Assembly (NCBI GenBank): GCA_021209875.1 | Contig: JAGYVD010000004.1 | Location: 1,984,001-2,048,000 of the forward strand | Direction: 5' to 3' | DNA length: 64,000 bases | From: Rosellinia necatrix | Lineage: Eukaryota; Ascomycota; Sordariomycetes; Xylariales; Xylariaceae | Shown: piece after piece, positions 11,811 to 21,909 of the stretch | Layout of the letters: each line of letters starts with the position of its first letter | Position numbering within the stretch: the stretch's first letter is position 1 | Notes under the pieces: generated by a model | Database searches by the model: none | The model's input: only the letters and a program-made list of their open reading frames with translations | Told to the model about the DNA's origin: nothing | Position numbers and translations under genes: made by a program

Positions 11811-14083
11811 GAGGCTAGCTGTTGATATATAACGTTGAAGCTAGTAAACGGTTGTTTGCGGCCCGCCCGACACCAATACCGTCCGCAGTCGGCGAGAATA
11901 GCGGCGTGGCGTACATGGCCGATGGTAGTCCTGCTTGGGGTCCAACAATCGGGGTAGTGTCACGGGGTACCATATATACATACCGTTCATTCTAACACGG
12001 GTTGATGGCCTATTTTTTCCGTTCCGTGACGGACAGGTATATGGGTAGGGGTTCATTTGCCGCGGCTTGCGTTGAATTCACGTATTACATTATAATAGGG
12101 CACCAGTCATACGAGGTCAATCAGTCTAAAATATAAACATTCTTTTCAAGCAGCAGGCACTAAAGATATACACTGCTGTTCAATAGACTAATGCCGAGTA
12201 TCATTAAGGTGTGACAGGGGCCAGGGGCTTTGAGCTCAGAACATAGTTCCTTTAAATAATTTTTATTATGATTGTGCTGATCCTTCCGGCGCGTACGGGT
12301 CAGAATACCGGCCGTAAACCCGTAGCTTTCCAACCAGATGTAATATTCAGCGTTGCTAGGGCATCTGGACGGGCTTTAGAATAGCATTCGAAGAATCTTC
12401 GTTTGCCGGCAACAGAAGAATCGTGAAAACACGTGGCATATCCAAGGTATTTGGGCAGGCTGTTTCTAGAGGGGGAAACACTGGACCATCTAGAGGTTGA
12501 AGAATATGGGAGACATGGGGGGCAAATATAACAGTTGGATGTTATCTTGAGAAGCATTCCCACGTAAAACCAGTTATTATATGGCTTACTGGGTAGTACC
12601 TAGCTTTCAAATATGAGAGCCGCACAGATGTAATGATAGCATATATAGATGAGTGGAATTTCTCAAGCAGATCCCTGGAATTCAAGTTTCAATGAGAGCT
12701 TCAGTGATATAATAAGTTCAAGCTTCAAGAGCTGCCCATCTCTCATATGTCACGATTACGGTACCTGAACCAAGGGCATGCGTGCATATTCGATGCATCT
12801 TGTAGAGGGGGCATGAACATCTCAAACGTACCTTTTTGCAACCTACTGGCCTCCATCTTGCTCATTCGCAGCTTCGGTCACTGTAGGGATAAGCCTGAGG
12901 GTATCGAGCCAGTCAATTTAGGGATGGATTGAAGTAAAATGCCCCAAGACCTCTGGCTTCTCTACCGGTTGTGTATAGTAGACTTGGTTCTGACACATGG
13001 GGTCCGGGCCGAATACGGCTGCGAACCTAATACTGACCATCATGTGTGTCTCTGGGGTGGAATCGGCCTTGTAAGAACCCTGCGAACGCTATTGACGGAT
13101 AATCTACCTGGTATAATGCCAGATCTTGCGACCTTGAGTAGGGTTAACTTAACGGAGTTGCTCGCTGAGAGCAAAATGGCCAACGGGTACACAACCATTT
13201 CCCCGTGTGGCATCTAATTAGTCGACTGAGATTGCGCAGGGCGAAGGCGTTCTCCGGTATATCCAATTATACGGAAACTCATTATCCATTGCAACTCAAG
13301 GTCCCCCTCCGGCAAGGAATTATGTAAGAAGCTACTTGAATTATATACGAGGCATGTATTGCTAAACCGAGATACATATAACAATGGACCCTTTATGGTG
13401 GCGGCTCACATGTATGTCGAGGAGACTTTGATATGCGCTAAAGTGGCAAAATTGGTGCCAAAGTTTATGTATCCGTAGATTCTCATTCATCCTGCTCTCA
13501 AGCACTATCTAATACTCGAACTAGGCTCATCGGCGGCGTAATGAGCCACTATCTCAAGTCGTCAAGAAAAATCATATTTGACACATGGCTTCCCGTAGCC
13601 GAACGGCGCCGCCGCAAGAGAAACCCAGCAAGTTTTGGACATGCAACACTTGTTATTCTAGTAGTGCGTCTTCTTAAACACTAGTTTTTGCACTCCGGCT
13701 ATAAACGCCAGCAAAATTAGCCCATGGCCGTACTGCTATGATCACGGGACATCCAAAGGCTTCTAACGCCACCAGACCACCATCACTCATCAGCTAGCTT
13801 CAAACATAGCAATTTACTGGCAGATGCACGAAATGTTGACCCAAATGCGAAAAATCATATGAAACGAACAGTAATGATAGGATAGCTAAAGATATATCCT
13901 CAGGTGCAGTTCCTATACTACGTTCTGAGATGTAAGGAGGTGATCATAATTCGTTAACCGTTCCGAGACAAAAGAAATACCCATGTTCCCCGAGTGACCC
14001 CAGACGAAAGAAAGGAGAAGAGAACAAGAAAAAAGCCATAGGTCCCTATCTAGGGTTGAACATGAACCTCCCAACCATAAGGC
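11811..14083. other. Long non-coding stretch
   Basis: About 2.3 kb in which I see no supported gene, RNA or element. Composition is ordinary to slightly AT-rich, and open frames stay below 95 codons with no recognisable motif. Confidence 0.5.
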
Positions 14084-14722
14084 TTATAGCCAAACGAAGT
14101 GACCAGCTATGAAGATCAGGCCGGTGATAGTAACTAACGATTTCCGGACTGATACCGCAGCGCCAGTCACCACCGTCGGAGGCTTGCCGATTGCCCCGAC
14201 TGTGACGTTCTTGCCCACCCCGCTCACGGCGCCGGCGCCGCAGTGACCACTGTGGCAACCGCCGCTTCCACTGCCGCTGCCGCTTCCACTGCCGCCATTC
14301 GTTGTGCCTCCGTTACCGGGTGAACCGGCACCTTTGGTAGGGGAGGGGACGCCACCATGAGTGGGTGTCAGGACCGGCCAGGCCGTGACGGTGGCGGTAA
14401 CACCGTTGCCGCTGATGTGGACGGTTGGCTTGCCCGTGCCCGTGGGCTGCGCGCCGGGACAGGTGATCTCGATTTCGGATTCAGGGCAGCTGTGGCAGTG
14501 GACGGTGGTCACGACAAATCCTGGGGGCATGGTGGGGGCGACGTAGTTGGTCTTGTCGCCCGTGCAGGTCTCGCTGACGGTGTAAGTGGCCATCCACGAG
14601 CCAGTCTCGCAGGCGGCAAGTAGAACCGTCTCGTATACAGTGGTGTATAAAGGCTGGGCGGCGACAGGCGGGCAGTACGCGAAAGCCGCGGTCGAGTTGG
14701 AGGTACTGTTAGTGAAATGCAT
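14084..14722 (-). CDS. GPI-type cell-wall / adhesin-like protein
   Basis: Intronless gene of 212 residues. The first half has Tyr/Thr/Val motifs typical of fungal surface proteins (TTVYETVLL, TYTVSETCTGD, YVAPTMPPGF) and several Cys residues (CHSC, CP). The middle is a Gly/Ser linker (GSGSGSGSGSGG), and the C-terminus is a hydrophobic segment (SLVTITGLIFIAGHFVWL) after a small-residue site, as in GPI-anchor signals. The N-terminus (MHFTNSTSNSTAAFAY) is not a convincing signal peptide. No upstream ATG with a hydrophobic segment is visible, even though a TATA box and a leader sit just upstream. Either an upstream exon was missed or secretion is unconventional. Confidence 0.7.
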   Translation of the reverse strand: MHFTNSTSNSTAAFAYCPPVAAQPLYTTVYETVLLAACETGSWMATYTVSETCTGDKTNYVAPTMPPGFVVTTVHCHSCPESEIEITCPGAQPTGTGKPTVHISGNGVTATVTAWPVLTPTHGGVPSPTKGAGSPGNGGTTNGGSGSGSGSGSGGCHSGHCGAGAVSGVGKNVTVGAIGKPPTVVTGAAVSVRKSLVTITGLIFIAGHFVWL

Positions 14723-15912
14723 TTTGAAGTATGTCCCAGACTCCCGGTTGCGTGGATATACTATCGATGTGATGTAATACGAGGCTACGGGACCGATCTG
14801 AGTGTGATATCAAGTGCTGTTGTGTGTGTGAAAGGAGTGTGATGGCCGAGAGGCTCTGAATGAATGACTAGTGATCGGGCGGTAGGTGATGATGGGGTTG
14901 CATTACCAGCGACTGGACAATCTGCTGCCGACTTTATATAGCAGAGACGTCCGATGGTATCGCCATCGCGTACCACCAAGTGCCGTCTCCTACCCCTCAA
15001 AGCATAGCAGCGGGTGATCCATAACAGACCCGCCTGGAAGGTCTACGGGGGAAGTTGGTGGTAATAGGAATGATGGGGTGATTGTGAGGCATGCCTAGAC
15101 ATTCCTTACGGAGGACGTCGGCCGAGCTGTGTAGTGTTGTGTGGTGTTGTGTGGTGTTGTGCCAAAGTGCTGGGTGGAATCCGGCATTCAAGACATGAGT
15201 GGACATGAGTGAGACCTACCGTGCTTTGGGGGGCTCGCGTGGCGTCCATCTTGCTCTTCGACAACACCAGCAGCCATCGACTCGCGACAACGCGCCACGC
15301 CCAAAATACCGGTTTCGATGGCATCTCGATTATCCTTGAAGGCGCAGGTGCGTCGAGCCTCCCTCGCTTCCCACAAATACGCACATACAGGGTATCAGCC
15401 GAACAACGGTCCCGGATTTATTCACGTGGAGGCGAGTAGCAATGCATATTATATTCAGCACACTCTGCAAAGTCTGTTTCCTTTCAAATCGACATCTCCC
15501 GTCCACAGTCCGAAGACGAGCGGGAGACTTCCTAGTAAGGAGGTTCTTCTCCAGAGTGAATTCCCGGATGGGAATGGCAACTCGTCACTGTAAGAATGCC
15601 GAGGTGACGGTCGTGGCGACTCTGTTAACTTTTTGATCTGGGGAAGAAAAAGAGGAAAGGAAAGTAAGAAATGCGGGAGCCCCCACGAAGCTTTATGCAA
15701 GATTTTCGTGCGTAGAGTGGGTCTCAATTCACCTTCCTCAGCAGCTGTTAATCAGCTGTTAAAGCTGCTGTGCAGTGAAGGGTCCCACAATCCGCAGCTG
15801 TTGACGTACAGACCCATTTATCGCAAAGATACCTACGCAAGCAGCCACCTACCAATTGGGCTAACCTCTTATCGTGAACACACCTCGTTGAGACTCGCGT
15901 CATCAAACGAAC
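14723..15912. other. Divergent intergenic region
   Basis: Shared promoter region of the GPI-type gene (-) and the FAM32A-like gene (+). It holds the TATA box at 14931-14940 and a short GTGTTGTGTGGTGTT repeat at about 15130-15162. No coding region is supported. Confidence 0.5.
14931..14940 (-). promoter_or_regulatory. TATA box of the GPI-type protein gene
   Basis: TATATAAAGT on the minus strand, about 210 bp upstream of the ATG at 14722. A CA/CT-rich stretch follows it and looks like a fungal 5' leader. Confidence 0.55.
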
Positions 15913-16203
15913 ATGCCGGCGGACGATTACGTCTCGGCCGGGACCGGCGGCGCCCTCAAGCTCAAGGGCGCAAAGGTCCAAAAGTCGAAGAAGAAGAAGA
16001 GCAAGAGCAAGGATAAAGACAAATCGGCGAATCTTGAGCGATCCTTGTCCGCTACCACCAGCGCGGAAGCGGAGTCGACATCGCGGCACGACAGCGGTAG
16101 AGACGTCGAGAAGGCAGCGGCATCCGACCCCGACCCCGAACTCGAACCCGAATACAAGACGGAAGCGGAACGGCGGCATGAAGAGGCAATGAAAAAGAAG
16201 GTA

Positions 16204-16253
<50 letters not shown>

Positions 16254-16530
16254 GCACAGAGAGAGAGAGAGAGAGAGAGACAGCACACCCCGAAACCCTC
16301 CCTGCCTTGCCGTCCTGGCTCCGTTTTGTTGGCATTGGACTGGTGGGGGAACCGAGCCGCGGGCGAACCCATGCTAATTTGCTGCGCGCCGCTAGATGCA
16401 ACGAATGCTGGATGACCCGGCCCTCGCATCGGAGATCCGGAAGACTCATAAGGAAAGGGTAGAAAGTCTGAACACGTATCTATCCAAGCTGAGCGAGCAT
16501 CACGACATGCCCAAGATCGGCCCCGGATAA
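15913..16530 (+). CDS. FAM32A-like protein (DUF1754), spliceosome factor
   Basis: Two exons (15913-16200 and 16396-16530) give 140 residues, close to the family's usual size. Human FAM32A is a small C*-complex factor that stabilises 3' splice-site docking during exon ligation, so a nuclear splicing role is inferred. Seen here: [12 protein letters not shown] near the N-terminus (the family has GPLKLKG), a Lys-rich block ([14 protein letters not shown]), [14 protein letters not shown] at the exon join, and the conserved C-terminal block [20 protein letters not shown] ending in DMPKIGPG. The N-terminal spacer between these parts is acidic and low-complexity. The intron carries long CA and GA dinucleotide tracts between its GTAACA donor and CTAG acceptor. 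Confidence 0.88.
16210..16281. repeat. (CA)n then (GA)n microsatellite inside the FAM32A-like intron
   Basis: About 20 CA units (16210-16249), a short CGCACGCA bridge, then about 12 GA units (16258-16281). The tract begins only a few bases after the splice donor. Confidence 0.95.
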
Positions 16531-17437
16531 GCAACTATGTATAGCAGCTCCACGGCATCATAACCAAGTGCGGATTAGTAGGAATCTGACGACCGGCAAT
16601 TAGCCATTTGCCGTTTCCCACGGCTTGGGGTCCGTAGCATACGCTCGACTAATATTTTTGGTGTGTGGCGATGACTTTCTCAAAGGTTTGCCTCCCAGCA
16701 CACCTACGATCTGGCTCGCCTCGACAACAGGAGCGAGATATTTACATGAGTATGCTACTATAAAGGTTGAAACCGATCGAGCAGGTATCAGAAAGATACC
16801 CTGATGGCCTTATCAGGGATTCCCAGACTCGCTCGAGCATCTACCACAACAAAGTTTCGATGAGAGGGTCTGTCGTCGCTAGGCCGGTAACCATGTATGA
16901 AGGAAACAACCCATGAACAACCTAGCTAGCCAACCAATAGGGAAATAATGCAATTAGTATTTCCTGAATTTTACGAGTTACCTTATTGGTAGTTTCGATT
17001 AGATTTAGATGTGGCATGGAATGTGCACATGGGCCACGAATAGAGGTTAGATTGACCAAAAGAGTATTCGTACCCTTTATTAAGTATGCTGTTGCCTGCC
17101 TAATCTAATATCCCAATCTATTACCCTGTTTCTTTTTGTATTATGCACTGTTGTGTTCGTAATGTCGTTCAACAGGTGCGGAATAATGGCCAATGTTGTC
17201 CGCCACCTATATTATGCTATGTCCTCGACACCTGGCCCGATGCTCGCAATGATCCCAATATTAAACCCATGGTAAACAAGAACCCATGCAGTGTGACTAT
17301 TATGCGTATATAGTTCGTGCGGAACCCGTGCTGAAATCCTGTTATCGCATCGGATGTCCCGGATTTCCCCACCGAGTTTGAACTCGCCAAGCAATGAACG
17401 AACTCGATGAGTAATGTCCTGTTATCGGCGTGGTTGG
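16531..17437. other. Convergent intergenic region
   Basis: 3' flank between the FAM32A-like gene (+) and the Ser/Thr-rich GPI gene (-). Nothing further is recognised. Confidence 0.5.
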
Positions 17438-18548
17438 CTAAATAAGCATCATAGCGCCGACAAAGAGGCCGAAAAGTCTTTCAAGACCCTGCCCTCCCAC
17501 GATCCGAGCGGCCGGCCCGGTCTGCAGATTGCCGACTGCGCTTGTTGGGGTGCTGTCATTATTGTCCCCTTCCGAGGCGCCTGGAGTTACGATAGCAACT
17601 TCTGTAACTGTCGTCACGGCGCCGTCGGGACGTGTTGACGTAAAGATCGAGGTCTTTGACGTCGGTGTAGCAATAGTCGGGGCTGGAGTTATAGAGGCTA
17701 AACTGGCGTTAGAAATGCGTAGATTTAAGGACGCTCATAGTAGGGGCATGCATGTCCGGTAGCAACAGTTTGCATAAAAGGTACTGGCAAGTTGGCACTT
17801 GCCTAGGAATGAAAGGAGATGGGCACGATAAGACGACTGCGCAATAGAGCTGACTGCTTCATTCATCACACATTGACTTACTCTGAAGAGGGTCCGCGTT
17901 GCCGTTGTCGGACGTAGGTGAAGAAGGTGACGAGGTGGGCTTGGGAGTTTCCTTTGTCTCTGTCGTCTTGGTCGTCTCAGTGCTCTTGGATGTCTCAGCT
18001 GGAGGAGTAGAGATGGAAGTTGGCTTGGACGTCGTCGTCGTCGTCATAGTAGTAGTGCTCGGTGGTTCTGAAGACGTCGTAGGGTCCTCGGAGGTTGTTG
18101 TTTCTGTAGGCATGGGCGCTGCTGATGTGGTCGGCTCTTCGGTCGATGTTGTCGATGATGTCTCCGAAGTAGTGGATTTAGCAGAAGTCGGGGGATCCGA
18201 AGTGGTCGTATCGTTCGAAGAAGACCCCTGTCGAATAGCTAGATGAATAATTCTTGATACTATCTTGGTGTCCTCGACGTTGACTTCTTCCACAGCACGG
18301 CGGTCTGATCCGAACACACCATCTTTCAGAAGCTGGTTCAGGGCCCGGGGTGAGACGGCGTTTAACAGACGAGAGAAAGCCGTCTCGGGCTGACCCTGAT
18401 TTTGATTTACAACTTCGTTGACGCTCTCGGCGCCCAGAGAACCTTCTTGCCACGACCTCGCCTGCAACGAGGCCGCGCCCGTCAGGGCAAACGTGAAAGA
18501 GGCATAGACAAAAAAGGTGACAAGAAGTGACCGCATAGTGGGCATCAT
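17438..18548 (-). CDS. Secreted Ser/Thr-rich GPI-anchored protein
   Basis: Probable plasma-membrane or cell-wall mannoprotein. Two exons are deduced on the minus strand: 18548-17882 and 17697-17438. The intron (17698-17881) has donor GTAAGT and acceptor TTTAG just after TCTAAC. The total is 927 nt, 308 residues. Start chosen: MMPTMRSLLVTFFVYASFTF, a typical signal peptide; the open frame extends 34 codons further upstream but with no hydrophobic start. The first exon has a short N-terminal domain (residues about 25-110) and then a long Thr/Ser/Pro O-glycosylation stalk. The second exon has the common fungal motif TSTRPDGAVTTVTEV and ends in a short hydrophobic tail (LERLFGLFVGAMMLI) that fits a GPI signal. 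Without the second exon the protein would lack its anchor. Confidence 0.78.
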
Positions 18549-18610
18549 CTTGGTGGACAGACTGAGTCTAGTTTCCTCGGTTGGGGACACGCCGGAGCAG
18601 CTTATCCTCT

Positions 18611-18650
18611 CACTGGCAATGTCACTGGCGATGTCACTGGCGATGAGCAA
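18611..18650. repeat. 12-bp repeat (cactggcgatgt) upstream of the GPI gene
   Basis: Three imperfect tandem copies of a 12-bp unit in the presumed 5' leader. They keep the upstream frame open in register with the GPI protein. Confidence 0.7.
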
Positions 18651-19234
18651 TGAGCGATGCTTCTTATTCTTGGGGTGTGGCTGGGTGTGACCTCAATAGC
18701 AAGTTGGGATGGAAGGTAAGTAGAGAAGGCTGCTGGTCAATATCGACCTGGCGATATATATATATATATGGATGGATGCAAGGAAATAGATACCGGTAGT
18801 GGTAGCGCCGGTAGTGTAAGACGGCCAGTGAGGGGGATCGGGCGTTACACTACACTTCACCACGACCAGCTGGGTTAGAATGGGGAGGGAGCTATGTAGC
18901 TGGACGGCCCGGGATAGACCTTGATTCGAGCCGCACTTTTCGTCCTTTGGCGTACCAGCTGGATGGGTGGTGCCAGATCATCAAACACTGTACGTGGTGG
19001 TGACGGTGTTAGTATATCTATGTATGGCTAGGCACTGGAGCCACTTCCTGCATCGCCTCAACCTTACATGTCCGGACAGTAGGCGGAGTCCGCTAGGGCA
19101 CTGTCCCCTACTCTGCAATATAAACATTGTTACGGGTAGGTACTTACAGTGTAGGTACTTACGTATAACCGTCAGCTGAGGATTTCGGGGGTAGTTGAAA
19201 TCCCCAATGCTGGATGGAAGCATCCTCTCATCAC

Positions 19235-19235
<1 letters not shown>

Positions 19236-19265
<30 letters not shown>

Positions 19266-19315
19266 CATACATACATACATACATACATACATACATACAT
19301 ACATACATACATACA

Positions 19316-19345
<30 letters not shown>
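19236..19345. repeat. (TACA)n tetranucleotide array, about 27 units
   Basis: An essentially perfect tetranucleotide array about 110 bp long, degenerating at its right end into ATATATACATGCATAC. The Met-Tyr-Val-Cys and Tyr-Ile-His-Thr open frames across it are repeat artefacts. Confidence 0.97.
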
Positions 19346-19349
<4 letters not shown>

Positions 19350-19538
19350 CATGCATACATATGTAGATACATATGTACCTGGGTATCTGCTGGGTTAGGT
19401 ACCTTCCAAGCTGTGAATTTGTGCTGGCTGCGGTAGGTACCTACCTGGTAGGTCATTTAGATAACATGCTCAAGTATCTAACTTAGGTACAGGACATAAC
19501 CAAGTAACTGTAGTATATAACTACCTACCGTGACCTTG

Positions 19539-19569
19539 GGTAGGTAGGTAGGTAGGTAGGTAGGTAGGC
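19539..19569. repeat. (GGTA)n tract
   Basis: About seven TAGG units, one of the recurrent TAGG tracts of this window. Confidence 0.95.
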
Positions 19570-21407
19570 ACGCAACCCTTCACAATAATCAACACATATG
19601 ACGACCGACTTGCCCTGAACATACGGAACTGTATACAACAGCTTTCGTGTTGGTGTATGTAAATACAATCCTGTTTTGATACGGTGCATCACAAATATTC
19701 TTGACGATGGGCAAGGATGTCTCCCCCGACAACTAGCATGTTCTCTAGTGTTCCTCGTGTTGCGGAAGTTCAATGGTATCCTCTGGCCAGCCGTTGGGCT
19801 GATACGCTAGGTACTGTATCGACGGTCTGCACAGTCTGCACCTCACAGTACGAGGTCAGCGGGCATTCAGACCCGGTCGACCCGCACCATGGTTGTCAGC
19901 CTCTAAGCCTCCAAGCCTCCACCGGGAGCCCCATAGCTGGGTCCGGACTTGCGCTGGGTCCGTGTTGGTCGTACAGTATAAACTGGGCCGATAGCTACGG
20001 TGTCCCTTGGAAATGGCTACTATCTTTAGCAGTAGAGTAGGTGCTGACTGACCGAGAGACTGTTGCCAGAAATTATCCGACGCTTGAACTTTGTATATAT
20101 ATGTGTGTGTGTTGATACCATTCTTTGCCGAGCCTATGCGTTCCACTAAGCTAGATTCCACCTAAAACACCAAACAAGCCTTTGATACTTCATGTAATGT
20201 GTGTTGCTTTGCTTTCTGGGCAAGAAAAGGTGCTTGGCGGGTTGGCCCGAAAGAGGATCTGAGTCGAGAGTAAATCGATGACGTTGCCACGACCAGGACC
20301 TACTCTACATTGGTGCTAGTGTGTTTATACGACTCGCCAAGCCAAAATATGGCTTTTCGGAGTTGGCTCCGGCTAGCACTCAAGGGCAGAATACGAGGTT
20401 TTTTTTTTTTTTTCTTACATGTCATCCGCGTGGCTAGACAGATTGCTAGACGGGCTGTTCGACTGGTTGGCTTACACTACTTCCATCTTGTTTGCATCTC
20501 GTTTTTATTTGCAAATCCCTCACGCATAAAACAGGTGGTGGGATGATCTTGAAGGGGACCCGAGAGGGAGCATTACGGACTATGACGGTTATTGTTATGC
20601 TCTTTAACTTGAAACCTGGTTGGCAACCCGACATAAAACAATATGAGTCTGCCAATACATGGACGGACAAATGGCGCATGGGAGCCGAGAGCATTCTTCT
20701 AGTTTGCCATGCTGCTATGACCGCATTGGAGACGCAGTGTAGCATTGTCCCACCACCGTCAACATTGGTTGATTACACGCACCTAGTGTACTCACCAGGC
20801 CCTGAAGGGATCGTATCAATTACACTGGTGAAGTAGAGCATCTATGCTGCGGGTTACGGAAGGGCTTATTCATTGATTGAAGAAAAAAGAGAGAAAAAAA
20901 ATACAGAAAATAAAACATGCAACTGACCTACTTCATAACTATAACCAACTATTTTCTGTATATCTGGCCGGCTACCTTTGTTTTGTTATACTTGCAATGT
21001 TACCACCATGGTGTAGCTGTAGAGACTCAGGGGCTGCAGACGCAAAGATGAGCAATGCTTGACAATTTGAAACCCCTGGACCAAAGCCCCCTTTGCAGCT
21101 CCGCCTAGATAAGTATTTAACCTACCTAGGTACACTTTAGATATACATATATACCTTATCGATAATTCTTTAGATTACCTAGCTGTAAGTGGGCATGTTA
21201 AAATCAAGTTGTTGCTACCTCTCTTAGGTGAAGCCTTGGCGTTTGCCAGAGCTCTGCCAGAGCTGGGTTATGTGCCTATGTACCTAATTTAAAAAGGCCC
21301 AGAGCATAGCAATAGCGCGGCTTAGGCTGATAGGTACATCTTAGTTGCTAGGTACACTACATAGGCAGGTAACAAGTACCTACCTACCTGGTACGTAGGT
21401 AGTAGTA

Positions 21408-21463
21408 GTAGTAGTAGTAGTAGTATTTTAACGTCTATACTAGGTAGGTAGGTAGGTAGGTAG
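21408..21463. repeat. (TAG)n and (TAGG)n tracts
   Basis: A trinucleotide TAG run at 21408-21424 is followed, after a 16-bp gap, by a TAGG run at 21441-21463. Confidence 0.92.
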
Positions 21464-21909
21464 TACACGTTATAGACAGGTGAGTAGCCTCTGTTACGTG
21501 GGGATATAGACTTGGTACCTAGTTAGCCGTACAATATTCTACTTCTAAATAAGTATTTATACAATAAGTACCTACCTAATACGAGCATATGCACAGGCGG
21601 TACTATGATCTCAATAACCAACAACCTAGGAGTAACGTACCTGGGTGCCTGGCTAGACAGCTCACCAAGATGTCAGATATCTTCACCACAAAACACATGT
21701 GATTGTTTGCATTTTGGTCCGAACCCGCGCCGGCATTTCTATAGTCTAATTTAGGACTCCCTCCCCGAACCCCCTGACGGCGTCCAATATTCCAAGACGG
21801 AGATCATAATCGCACCCGGGCAACCCGCAAGACAATAGCCCCCGACCTCCATGACATCGATTACACTGTGAGACCAATTGGTCTGATTGGTCCTCCCGTC
21901 CCCTCCGAC

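Larger units (their letters stand above)
18549..21909. other. Divergent intergenic region with large microsatellites
   Basis: About 3.4 kb between the GPI gene (-) and dolichol kinase (+). It contains an (AT)n stretch at 18754-18769 about 210 bp upstream of the GPI gene, a (TACA)n array at 19236-19345, TAGG tracts at 19539-19569 and 21441-21463, a (TAG)n tract at 21408-21424, and an isolated T13 run near 20400. Many ACCTAGGTAC-type fragments lie in between. No gene is supported. Confidence 0.55.

Noticed and set aside
20492..20836. 114-codon plus-strand frame
   Set aside because: No domain, no introns or flanking signals, no family resemblance.
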